Origin: Ligula intestinalis
Taxonomy: Eukaryota; Platyhelminthes; Cestoda; Diphyllobothriidea; Diphyllobothriidae
DNA length: 64,000 nt
NCBI GenBank assembly: GCA_036362985.1
Contig: JAYGXS010000001.1
Location: 71,723,084-71,787,083 of the forward strand
Direction of reading: 5' to 3'
The notes beneath the pieces were generated by a model that was not told the DNA's origin, did no database searches, and worked only from the letters and a program-made list of their open reading frames with translations. Both the position numbers and the translations under genes were made by a program. Shown here piece after piece: positions 21,056 to 31,900 of the stretch. Numbering within the stretch: position 1 is the stretch's first letter; each line of letters begins with the position of its first letter.

Positions 21056-23125
21056 ATGAGTCTCAAGCCCCTGGAGGATATGGTCACCTGTCCGATCGAC
21101 TTCAACTTCCTTGAGGACCCACGACTGCTGCCGTGTGGACATGTCTTCTGCTGCCAATGCCTCAACGGTTACCTTAAGCAACTGGTTCCACAGCAGAACT
21201 CCACGGCCAACAGGCAGGGTGACCGCCCAAAGGCACCCTTCCTGCCCTGCCCTATTTGTCGTATGCAGTGTCCGATTCCTCAGGACGGCCGTGCCGAGGC
21301 CTTTCCAAAAGCCTTCAATCACACCCTTCTTCTGGAGTACATACGCGGTCAGAGTCTGTTTGAGTACACCGCCATGCAGTCAAGTGACACGAGCCCGGGT
21401 GCTGGCGGTGGTTCCTCACGCAACAGTACTGTAACCAATCCCTCCCCGATCGGCCCCCGCAAAGGCTCAATTCACGTGAAATCTGACATGTTGAACAGCC
21501 TGGTTGGCGATATTACGGCCATCCAGCGCAGCGGCAGTCACAGCTTCCTGGACCGTGCTGTTATTTTGGAGGAGGTTCGTAAAATAATTCAGAAGATGCC
21601 CTCCTCTAACACCTTCCCGGACCTGACAGAGGACGCAGCTGTCGCGGAGCCCTCCGCACCGCCCCTGTCCCCGGATGTGAATTGCTCCAGGCCGGTGCCT
21701 GCCCCATCAGCACCCCCTCCTGCCGCGGCCGCAGTTGCCTCAAATAGTTACGCAAACGGTGGCCGTTTCCACAATGCTGCTTCCCATGTTCTGGAGAGCC
21801 GAACTCCACCGCAGTCGTCGATGTCGCCGGCTGCGGGGAAAGACAGAGAAAGCTGCTTCTCCGGTTGCCAGTCTGTAGGCTCAGAACAGAGCAATTACGC
21901 TGTCTATCGCGATCAGGAGCAGGCCCACCAGATGATGCGTCGGTTTGCAAAGTATCGCTGTTTAAAGCGCAATCAGGGCTGTTGTCCCCTGCTGTTGGGC
22001 ACCTCGCACATCTCCGACATGCATCTGCTGCCATTGCACAGCGGCAACGGCATAATGCGTTACACCATTGGATCTGACGGAACCGACAACGTGCTGCATC
22101 TGTGGCGTAAGAAAATAGCCATGCGACCTGAACTAGAAATGTTCACGCTGGGCGGTTTGTCATCGACTGCCTCGACAAACGGGAAACTGACGCCTCCAAT
22201 GTCCTCCGAATCAGGTGTCTATCAGAAGTTAACCGTTGACTTGGCCAGTATGGGTCGTCTGAAGGTGATGTACCTGCGATTCCACAAGAATCGGGTCTAC
22301 CTGACCGGAGTGGTACTGCAGGAAGAGGCTAAAGATGGCGCCGGCGAGGATGCAACTCGCGCCGCTGCGGTGGATCCCGGAGTGGTCGTTTGTTGTGCCA
22401 TCCCTGAGCCGGACGAGAAGCTCAACAGGCAGGCAGATCCGCCGACAGAGAAATTCCCCATTGTAGCCCTTTCTTGCCCCTTCCTGCGGGATGAGGTGGG
22501 CCTGAGTCACCCCGAACGACCGACGATCGCTGGACTTGACGTGGACCGTGTCACTGGCGACGTCTACGTTGCTCTCTGCGCCAACGCTATGGTCTGTCGA
22601 CTGAACGGCAGTGATATGATCACAGTGGAGCGCGAATGGTTCATCAATGATCCCCAACTCTCGCCCTCCTACCTCTGTCTGGCGAAGGAGGAGAACGAAG
22701 TGTGGGCCAGCTGTCCCCTCGACGATAAGGTTTTCATCCTTGATCTGGCCACGAACACCTTCCATCATTTTACACCGAGCACCTCATTTGGCATCATTCC
22801 CTCGCATATCATTTACACCTCCGATGACAAGATCTTCCTTCTGGACACGAAGCTGTCTCGTATCTACTGGTTCAAAAAAGTGCATCAAACAATGTGCATT
22901 CAGCGTATTGACCACAGCCTAAAAGAGCGCAAGCGGCGTGGTATTGAAATAATCCAGCCGATGGACGATACCAGCGTCGGCGGTTTGATGACCTCGTTTC
23001 GAGGTAAACCCTTCCGCGGGGGCATCATGTGTGCTGACAAAAACGGATCCTACCTGATCTACCCGAAATCTGTTTTCTCCAGACGGACCATGTCCGGCTG
23101 TTGCACCGGTGGTGGGTCCTCCTAA
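21056..23125 (+). CDS. RING-finger protein with probable beta-propeller C-terminus
   Basis: A single long exon codes 689 residues from ATG 21056; a GTG nine bases upstream is not a eukaryotic start. The N-terminus is a RING finger: C12, then C27-x-H29, C32, C35 and CPxC at 65-68, as in TRIM-type E3 ubiquitin ligases. The second zinc ligand is Asp (CPID) instead of the usual Cys. A low-complexity Ser/Pro/Ala linker spans roughly residues 100-270. The C-terminal half (about 320-670) has repeated beta-type stretches such as GLDVDRVTGDVYVAL, NEVWASCPLDDKVFILDL and DKIFLLDTKLSRIYWF, suggesting a beta-propeller (NHL/WD-like). No B-box or coiled coil was seen. Likely role: E3 ligase using the propeller to bind substrates or RNA, as in TRIM-NHL proteins (inference). 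The coding sequence is GC-richer than its surroundings. Upstream coding exons cannot be excluded. Confidence 0.85.
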   Translation: MSLKPLEDMVTCPIDFNFLEDPRLLPCGHVFCCQCLNGYLKQLVPQQNSTANRQGDRPKAPFLPCPICRMQCPIPQDGRAEAFPKAFNHTLLLEYIRGQSLFEYTAMQSSDTSPGAGGGSSRNSTVTNPSPIGPRKGSIHVKSDMLNSLVGDITAIQRSGSHSFLDRAVILEEVRKIIQKMPSSNTFPDLTEDAAVAEPSAPPLSPDVNCSRPVPAPSAPPPAAAAVASNSYANGGRFHNAASHVLESRTPPQSSMSPAAGKDRESCFSGCQSVGSEQSNYAVYRDQEQAHQMMRRFAKYRCLKRNQGCCPLLLGTSHISDMHLLPLHSGNGIMRYTIGSDGTDNVLHLWRKKIAMRPELEMFTLGGLSSTASTNGKLTPPMSSESGVYQKLTVDLASMGRLKVMYLRFHKNRVYLTGVVLQEEAKDGAGEDATRAAAVDPGVVVCCAIPEPDEKLNRQADPPTEKFPIVALSCPFLRDEVGLSHPERPTIAGLDVDRVTGDVYVALCANAMVCRLNGSDMITVEREWFINDPQLSPSYLCLAKEENEVWASCPLDDKVFILDLATNTFHHFTPSTSFGIIPSHIIYTSDDKIFLLDTKLSRIYWFKKVHQTMCIQRIDHSLKERKRRGIEIIQPMDDTSVGGLMTSFRGKPFRGGIMCADKNGSYLIYPKSVFSRRTMSGCCTGGGSS

Positions 23126-24440
23126 CTTCCTTGCCATAGCCCCTCCCCCATACATACTCCCATTTCAGAGAGAGACCAGCGCTCCATCACTATCTGTTTT
23201 AATCTTCGCTCGACACACCAGCGCCCTTCCTTCCTCTGTACTTATTTGTGATCGTCGCTACGATCGTTGTCGTCGTCTTTCCCGTGCCCAGCAGTTCGGA
23301 GGTGTTTTGGCACTTCAAACGTCCGCATGCCTCCCAGTGAGCGCGTTAATGGTCTCAAGGTGACTCCCTACTGACACTTTGCTTACAGCCTTGGGTTGCC
23401 TCCCGTACTCACCTTCCCCCTAATTCGGCCCTCGCTGTATGTTTCTCTACCAGCCTATGGACGCGGACTCAGAGCCCTACTACCATCTTTTTTCTGGTAT
23501 GAGCAGGGAGGAGAACAAACTAAAGTCACACCAAGCATGTAAAATGCAAAGCAATTTCTCTCCTCAGCTTTTGTATCTCCCGTTTTTCTTATTATACACG
23601 AGCATTGTCGGCCGCATTATCAATCTTTCTGAGGGTTCCAGCATCTCCGTCACCTTAACCAACTTTAGTTTGCCAGTCATAAAGGAGGAGCGGGCGAGAG
23701 GTCGGAAATTGCAAACTAGGGGTGCTGGGATAATGCTTGCAGTAGTCTTGAAGCATTTCACATCCGGAAATAGCAAACGCGCGAGGCGAAGGCCATGGAA
23801 GTTATAATGGTGATTGGGTTACCATGGTGCCAGGAAGGAATTGGGGTTGTATTTGCAGCTGTGCAAGGGGCTGCAGTGTATTGTGATGAAATGCCTTCTA
23901 TTTACTTCGGGCAGCCAGGGACAACAGTGGGGTGGCACACGAGATACCGTGTTATTGTAGGCGAGACTGGTTAGGACCAGGGCGGACTCGGAAACTTTTG
24001 TACAATCGAAAAGTTAGTTATGTATAACTGAGAACGGACCTGTCGAATATGTATTACACCAAGAATCAGCGAACGTCTTCAACAGACCGCACCCGTGCCT
24101 CATCAACATTTAACCGAAAAGAACATTTCTACTAAAAATTTAAAAGTAGGCATCATTTTGTGAGAACGTTGCGGAGGTGGAGCTGTTACTCTGCTCATCG
24201 GCTTCGCTTAGTGTTACGGGACGCACCTCTAGCCTGACAGCAACTCTAGGGAACAGAACTAATCAGACGGCGCCTCTTAGTGCGGTTGACTAAATGAATC
24301 TCTGTCGAAGTTGCAACTTTAGGTACGGGTTCTACAAGGATACTAGAATCGAAATTTATGGGTGAAGAGCGAAAAACAGTTGGTCATAAGTAAACTGCCA
24401 AGAGATCAAAAGTTGCTTGTTGGACAAAGAGTTGACCCGA
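23126..24440. other. 3' flank of the RING gene, no further gene
   Basis: This probably includes the 3' UTR. I saw no canonical AATAAA close to the stop codon. Frames at 23109-23363 and 23439-23807 have no recognised domain. Confidence 0.35.
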
Positions 24441-24690
24441 TTCCCAGAGGCAAAGCGTAGCATGATCAATTTTTACAACAAGTTCCTGATGTTGACAACG
24501 GCCGGGAGTCGCATACACCTCACCGGAAGCTGACACGCCTAAATCTATCACAGTGCACCAAAATTCTTTGGCTTCGAAGATGCCAACTGACGGACTAAGT
24601 GGGACGTCACATTCAGCCCAACGTGTATTTGTGTGGAATGCTCGACTGAGTCAGGCTGCAATGGCTTCTCTATGTGGCAGTAGGCCATAG
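24441..24690 (+). pseudogene. Gypsy-like reverse transcriptase/LTR trace
   Basis: The frame from about 24448 reads FPEAKRSMINFYNKFL, resembling the conserved R.FLGMINFYRRFLP segment after the RT of Ty3/Gypsy elements. It is followed by sequence (24585-24680) shared with 17335-17405. Too short for a firm call. Confidence 0.35.
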
Positions 24691-25915
24691 GCGCAGATTC
24701 CAGACGCCTCAACTACCTGTGCCCTATTTCGCTACCGGTTTTTTAGCTGTCATGACACCGGGTGCGGTAGATGCTGCGCAATTTTATTATCCCTATCACC
24801 TAAATCACGCGCAAGTTATTGTCCCTGAGCCTACCTGACTGAATCGTCTGAATCGGTAGTCGAATTATAACACGAAATCTGCATTCCTGGAAAATTAAAA
24901 ATGCCGATAGGAGAAGCCGGTGAAATGTGCCACATAGTTTCCAAACAAGTAATCAAGAAGAGGCTTGAGTACGGTCCGCTTTGTATTGCGTCAGATGGGC
25001 ACAGTACATGCTCCCAACAGCACCCGGATACATTTTTCTCATATAAAAATTCATGCGTATGAAACGGTAGCGCCAGCCAGCACTAAGACAATTGGGCGCG
25101 AGGCGATCGTTGCTAAATCTCAGATGAAAGTCGTGGAGTCCGGAAAGCCCTGTTCTAACAGCCATTTAATTTCATCAGCATTGCAGGAATACGGCAAGCA
25201 ACAAACGAGCATTTTGCCTTGGAATGTCTCTGTGTATAAAATCACTTAACTCTGCCTCAACCCGTACTTGGCAGGCGGGCCCATACCTTAGGACTAGTTA
25301 TGAGGTAATCCTCGAGACGTCTGCATGGACTAAGGCAAGAGACGCGCCCTAGCCCGCACAGCCTGCCAAGTGCAAAGTTGAGGTGTGTCATTTCGGCACC
25401 CGAAATAAGCCAATTTACTAGAACGAGACAACCACAGGCATGCACCTCTACAAGGCCCCCTGACGGCACGCGTCAGAAACGTCAAAAGTCCCAAATACAA
25501 TGCCCACCTACAACCTGTCACTTAACCAACAACAACAACAACAACAGTCAAGTATAGCGCAACAACAAGTGGTTAATATTAGCAGAAAGCATACTAAGTC
25601 ACTCCTTTTGGCGAAGTTAACAAATCCATTCAACTGTCAATTACCCTGGTCAGTAGCAATGCGATAGCCGGACGGGCGATCAGGCGAAAAGCCTGATTGC
25701 CATAACAGTCGATGAGCAAAAAGACAATCGACAAAATGTCGACTGAGGCGAGGAAATTGGCTGCGCATTCGGAGAAGGTCATTCCGAATAAATCAATAAC
25801 CAGTATTTTTCGTTGAAAGCAAAAGATGTTCCGCAAAACAACCGACAAACGGTTGCGGGTTTCTATATTAAGCTAAAATAATGACAAGAAACGCTAAAAA
25901 TAACCTGTACTATAA
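24691..25915. other. Intergenic, 3' of NDUFS8
   Basis: It holds an (AAC)n run at about 25526-25547 and a small inverted pair (ACTTGGCAGGC near 25266 and GCCTGCCAAGT near 25362). No gene is supported. A minus-strand frame at 25630-25848 lies just past the NDUFS8 stop and is probably 3' UTR or flank. Confidence 0.35.
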
Positions 25916-28900
25916 TTAACGGTAAAGGTAGTCAGCCTTAATGTTCTCAGCTATCTCCACTTCCCACCGGTCGCCATTTTCGAGGAGTTTCTCCTTGTTG
26001 TAGAGGAGTTCTTCATGGGTTTCCGTTGAGTATTCGAAGTTCGGGCCCTAAGGAAGGAAAGTGACGAGATGTAGGTCACGAATTCACAGTACACTAAAGA
26101 CAGCCGGGAAGTCACAAGAGGTTCCGACCAATGATTTGAATATATTTGTAAACCAGGAAAACGACTTATGAAGGTTCAGGAAAGTAGGCAAACATGATGA
26201 AATACCTAAAAAGGTATGATTTTTAAACATTAAGCGGTTGTGTTCGAGCAAAAAATGACGGTTGTGTAAGGAGAAAACTGACGTTGTAGCTTGCCATACT
26301 AACGGCCTAGGTACTTACTAAAAGGCCTTTTAGCAAGTACCTAGGCTGTTAGTATGGTAAGTTACAACGTCAATTTATACTACTAAGGACTGTCTGATGG
26401 CAGCATGTGTATATTTCACAGGGGTTGACGGCATTCAACACGAATATACACTTACAATTTCGGTCTACGCCTATAGACCTTAAATATACTGATATATACT
26501 GCGATCAGAAATTAATTTCTCTGGAGATTAAAAAACTAAAGAGAAAACTTTTACAGACCCCGCGATGGAAGAAAAATTTTGGATTTTTTAAACAAGCGGA
26601 TAAGCATGTTGTCTTGTTGACATTTTTACACCTCGAGTAAATGCAGGAAGAACAGTTTAGTGAACGCAGGACTGATTAACGGAAAGGCCGACCGGTTGCG
26701 ATATGGCAAATGATGCAAGTCATGAAAGAAAAAGACCCAACTATCTAGTAGACAGTACAGTTTAGCAGGGGTTTTTTCTTCCTCGTTTGTAGTTAATGCG
26801 GCTTGAGAGCTCGCTCACAAGCTTTACGAGCCCATGAATAATATATTGGTAATAAACTCTTCACTACCGTAAGTTGTCAGCAAGCAGCAGGGTCAAATGC
26901 ACACGGGGATTGAACGCAAAGTCAACAATTCTCGCCTAAGGAAGAAAATACTAAGTGGGAAAATGATGAAGCTTTCAAGAAAGACATTGCAGTCCATGCC
27001 GAACTTCAGTTCAGATCATTGGAGAAAAAATAAGTGCGCATCTTTGGATTCCCTATTTGGTACACGAAGCGGAAGACTATGAAACATTTGGCAAAGATCA
27101 CATCAACCAACTACAAAGAAAAGATTAAAAACGGTGCAGATAAACAAAGTATTTCAAGCGTTAGCAATACTGACAGTTATATAAACATGGGATCAGTAGT
27201 TAGAAGAGGTACACAGATGCTTTAGAGGAAGTGATACGATCTCAGTGGTCTGCATGCGCTAATGTGAACGTTATTGAGTAACATTATAAGTTGCCATGCG
27301 GAAACGTTCGTGGGCATAAAAACACACAGGATATCAAAAACCAGGACGGGTGTGCCCTGTAACAGATCGGTGTACGCCTATTTACTAATGTACACTGACT
27401 TTGAGGAAGTAGTAAAATTTCATAAAAAGCACTACTGATGTGTGTTTCGTAGCATTATGATAAAAATGCTTTTGAGTGGACCCAATTGTGAAAAAACTCG
27501 AGGCGTTCGGCGGGATTTGAACCCGCGTAGTAGAGAAGGGCTTTACCGGATACCAACGTTCTAGCCGCTAAGCTACAAACGCCCCACCTCGCACCATTAA
27601 TTCAGTCACACTTGGGTCAATATTACCCGCCCAACTTTACTGCTCGTATGGAATCCATTAATACGGAACAGCAAGCTGACTGCCCAGGCAGGATTTCCTA
27701 AGCAATCATCACCAGAATGACTACTAGGCTGACTTAATTATCAGGAAGTATGGCAGATTTGATTAATTTGAGTTGACCCAATTGTGAAAAAACTCGAGAC
27801 GTTCGGCGGTATTTGAACTCGCGTTGGCTTCCGGTAAAGGCCTTCTGTAATACACGGGTTCAAATCCCACCGAACGCCTCGAGTTTTTTCACAATTGGAT
27901 CAACTCAAATTAAGCAAATCTGCCAAACCTCCTAAAAATTTTTTTATCATAAGGCATCAAGATAATTGGTCGGATGGATTGTACGGTTACACATATAACA
28001 ACATCCACCGGCCCTAACCACTTTGTTGGAAAAGAACTTCCGTTGGTTCAGCCTGGCGCTGGGCACTCGTAACCTGAAAGTGCTTTAAGTATTAAGTGTT
28101 AAGGCACAAGGTAGCTGTCTTGACTGCACACGATGCGAAATGTTTGTATCAGGCGGCCTTTTGAGTAAATGTATCTCTAATGGAAAAATGAGATTAAATA
28201 ACCATGTTTCGTAGGATAGTGAGCTCTGTCCATCTGCAATTTCTGCTGTGCAATTTTGAACTTTATCGAGGATACAGAGGTCCTGAACTGTTTAAGGTCT
28301 CTAAAGTTGGATAGCTAATTCCACTTTTGGTCGTAAAAGCGTTAAAAGCGAAGCTGTCTTCGTCGAAGGAAGAGAAACCTTGCTTGACGAGATACCGCAT
28401 TGGCATCGCGGACTTGGCTATTTTTGAGCAGTGCGACGAGGGTTTTAGTGAAGTAGTGATCTACACACTAGTTATTCTGGACTTCCACTGCTTGCAATGT
28501 TGTGCTATCTAGGCAGTATACCATACGGTTCGAAGATTAAGTTTCTCAATTCACAGAAGGCTATACTTAGCCTTCTTGAACAGAAGCCCACAAAGTTCGT
28601 AGACATAATAACAGACTAATGTTGGCTTAAAAAAATGAAGACAACTTACGGGGGACAGAAGTGGTGTCAATGAACAGGATTCCAATTTTGGGCAGATGTT
28701 CAGACAACCTTATTTTAGGGCAATTTTCCACATTAATAACCATTCTAGGCTACATCTGTGAAATGTGAAAGACGCGCAAACTATGCTTAAAAATGTCCAA
28801 AATGTCACCACCACAATATTCACAAAAGCGTCAAACATGGACAGATTGCGGCTCAATCTATTAGTCCACAAAATAACGGGTGTGTGGCATGACTGAAGAA

Positions 28901-31900
28901 TGAATATGGACAATGTCATCTTGAAGAGCACAGGCATGTTACTGAGCGAAAAACCATCCAGGCACATTTGTCAACATATGAAATCCTAATGAATGGGTTG
29001 TGTTGAAGATGAGAACAGAGAGATAATTAGCGGGAAAATGAATTTAGTGAACTCGGCGTACTAAATCAGCAGATGTTTTTAGTTAGAATGAGAAGTTGGC
29101 TGTTTCGTAGGTCTGATGACAGTCTCAAGAAAAATTTAGAAAAACCAGTTACCCGGTGGTCGAATTGCCCTCCTCGCCTATTGAACACAAAACAGAGGTC
29201 ACAAACGGGTCGAAAGGCTACACTGACATAAAAGGTCAAGTCAAAGAGAAAAGAGCCATGATAAAGGCATACTACCGCTCCACCACTGCGCGGGTTTTAG
29301 TCCACAACAACCTTTGAGAAATCTTCGCTATTCGGTCAGGCGTTCGGCAAGACTGTCCTGTCACCCATCCTTTTTAACTACGACATTGACTGGGTCCTCG
29401 GAAAGGCCCTACAAGAAAGTGACGGTATTGAACTTGCACCCGGACGCCGGTTGACTAACCTCAACTATGCCGATTATATCGCTTTACTAGCATCAAGCTT
29501 TGGCGATATCCAGTCTATAGTGTCACGGGCGAACTAAGTCGCGAAATCGGTCGGTTTGTCCATAAACGCTGGGAAGACTAAAGTGTTTTCATGTTGCATC
29601 CCTGCCAAAGAGAAGGCACCTCTCGAGATAAGTGGCTGTCAACTTGAAGAAGTCGACAGTTTCAAATACTCAGGGGTGAGGTTGCTGTCGACCGGACAAA
29701 GTAAGGATGGCATTGCCTACTGAACTGACGCAGCACGACGAGTGTTCTCCAGCCTTCGGAAGTGCTTATGGACCTGACGCGATATTTCTATCTCAAATAA
29801 GATCTGTGTGTACCGTGCATCTGTGCGGTCCGTTCTCCTATACGGATGCGAATGCTGGGCTATGCGCGTGGAGGATGAGCAGAAACTGGGAGTCTTTGAC
29901 AACTGCTGTCTGAGGAGCATCCTTCGAGTGAAGTACACCGACTTTTTCTCAAATGAGACAGTCCGCACTCGCTGTGACAAAATCTCAAGGATAGCCCAGG
30001 CCTTTCAGGAAAGACGGTTGAGGTGGTTTGGACACGTTCTTCATCGCCAATTTCAAGAGCTCAGTGCTACTGCCCTCGACTTGAAACCTTTGCCTAGTTG
30101 AATACGTCGAAGAGGGGGTAAACTCAAGACCTGGCTCGACTCAGTCCGTCAGGACATGGAAGTGGTTCTTGGACCTTCGATATCCGGTCTCCAGCGCTGG
30201 CGAAGAGAATGGGTTGAACTGTCCAGGTCTGCGGCCATGGATCGTCGCGCGTGGAGAAGCGCCACAGGGGACATAATTGAGGTCGGCTAAATCAGTCATG
30301 ATCGCAGCCGTAACAAGTACAAAGTACAAGAGCACTTTTGTGCTGGTGTTTTGGGCTTTAGGGTAGCCTGTTGCGGAAACGTCTAGCTTTCTACCCCCTA
30401 AATGAGCAAATTTGGAGTTAAGACACCTTTGTGGAGATGGATGCATTTCCTCAACCGAAAGCAGTCAGTGAAGTTTGTGTGCTTACTTGTGCTTGCTGCA
30501 ACTGCGATCATGACTGACCTAGCCAGCCTCGATGACGACAGTCCTCCACGCGCGACGGTCCAGGGCAGCAGACGTGGACAGTTCAATCCATTCTCTTCGC
30601 CAGCGCCAGAGACCGAATACCGAAGGAGCAAGAACCACCTCCAGATCCTGACGGACTGAGTCGAGCCAGGTTTTGAGTTGACCCCCTCTGTGACGGTTCC
30701 AATTAGGCAACGGTTTCGGGTCGAGGGCAGTAACACTGAGCTCGTGAGGTTGACGACGAAGAACGTGTCCAAGCCAAATTTGTTTTTGTTGGGTGGCTTG
30801 GGATATCCTTGCGATGTTGTCGCAGCGATTGCGGACTGTCTCATTTGAGACAAAGTCGGTGTACTTCACTCGAAGGATGATCCTCAAGCAGTAGTGGTCA
30901 AATATATCCAGTTTCAGTTCATCTTCCACGTGTATATTCCAGCATTCGCAGCCGTATAGAAGAACAGACCTCACAGATGCACGGTAAACGAGGATCTTTG
31001 TGGTAATATAAATATTGCGCCGGGTCCATAGGCACTTTTGAAGGCCAGAGAAAACTCGCCGAGCTGCATCAGTTTAGGGGACATTACCAGCCTTACTCTG
31101 TCCATTTGATAGCAACGTCGTTCCGAGGTTCTTCAAGTTGGCAACCATTAATCTCGAGGGGTGCGTTCTTTTGGGCAGGGATGCACTATGATAAACTTTT
31201 GTTTTTCCAACGTTTATGGACAAACCGACCTCGTTCACTCGTGACACCATAGGTTGTAGATCGCAAAGGCTTGACGCCAGTAAAGTGATATCGTCAGCAT
31301 AGTCGAGATCAGTCAACCCGCGTCCGGGTCCAAGCTGAATACCGTCATCTTCACGTAGGGCCTTCCCGAAAATCATGTCAACAGCGTAGTTAAATAGGAT
31401 TGGCGACGGGACACAGTCTTGTCGAATGCCAGACCGAATAGCGAAGGCTTCTGAGAGTTTTTTTATGGGTGCTGTGGTTGACCGCTAGTATGCCTTGAGC
31501 ATGTCGATACATCATCAATTGCCACTATCCGTCATAGGGATTCACGATGGACGAAATCGAACACAACGGTAAAGTCAACGAAGCAAAGGGTCGTTGAGTT
31601 TTGGTAGCTATGGTGGTATTTAAGGTTCCACCTCAATGTGAATATCTGGTCCATACATCCATGTCCACCGCGAAGTTCGGCTTGGTTGGACCGCGTCCTA
31701 GAATTACGCACAGACTGGAATCACCTGAGAAGAACAATAGCGAAGATCTTCGTAGCGATGTCGATAATATTTATGCCACGGTAGTTCTCGCATCTTGTTT
31801 TATCGCCCTTTTTGTAGACAGACAAGGATGCCAGAGTCCCAGTCATCAGGAATGGTCTCGTCTCTCCACGCTTATCCAGTCACCTCATGGAGCCAAGGCA

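Noticed and set aside
22229..22768. 179-codon minus-strand frame
   Set aside because: Lies entirely antisense to the RING-protein exon and mirrors its codon structure; a shadow frame.
27503..27584. Functional tRNA gene on the minus strand
   Set aside because: Acceptor and T stems are good, but the anticodon stem does not pair and the D stem has a mismatch. A related unit recurs within a mobile-looking element, so it is called a tRNA-derived repeat.
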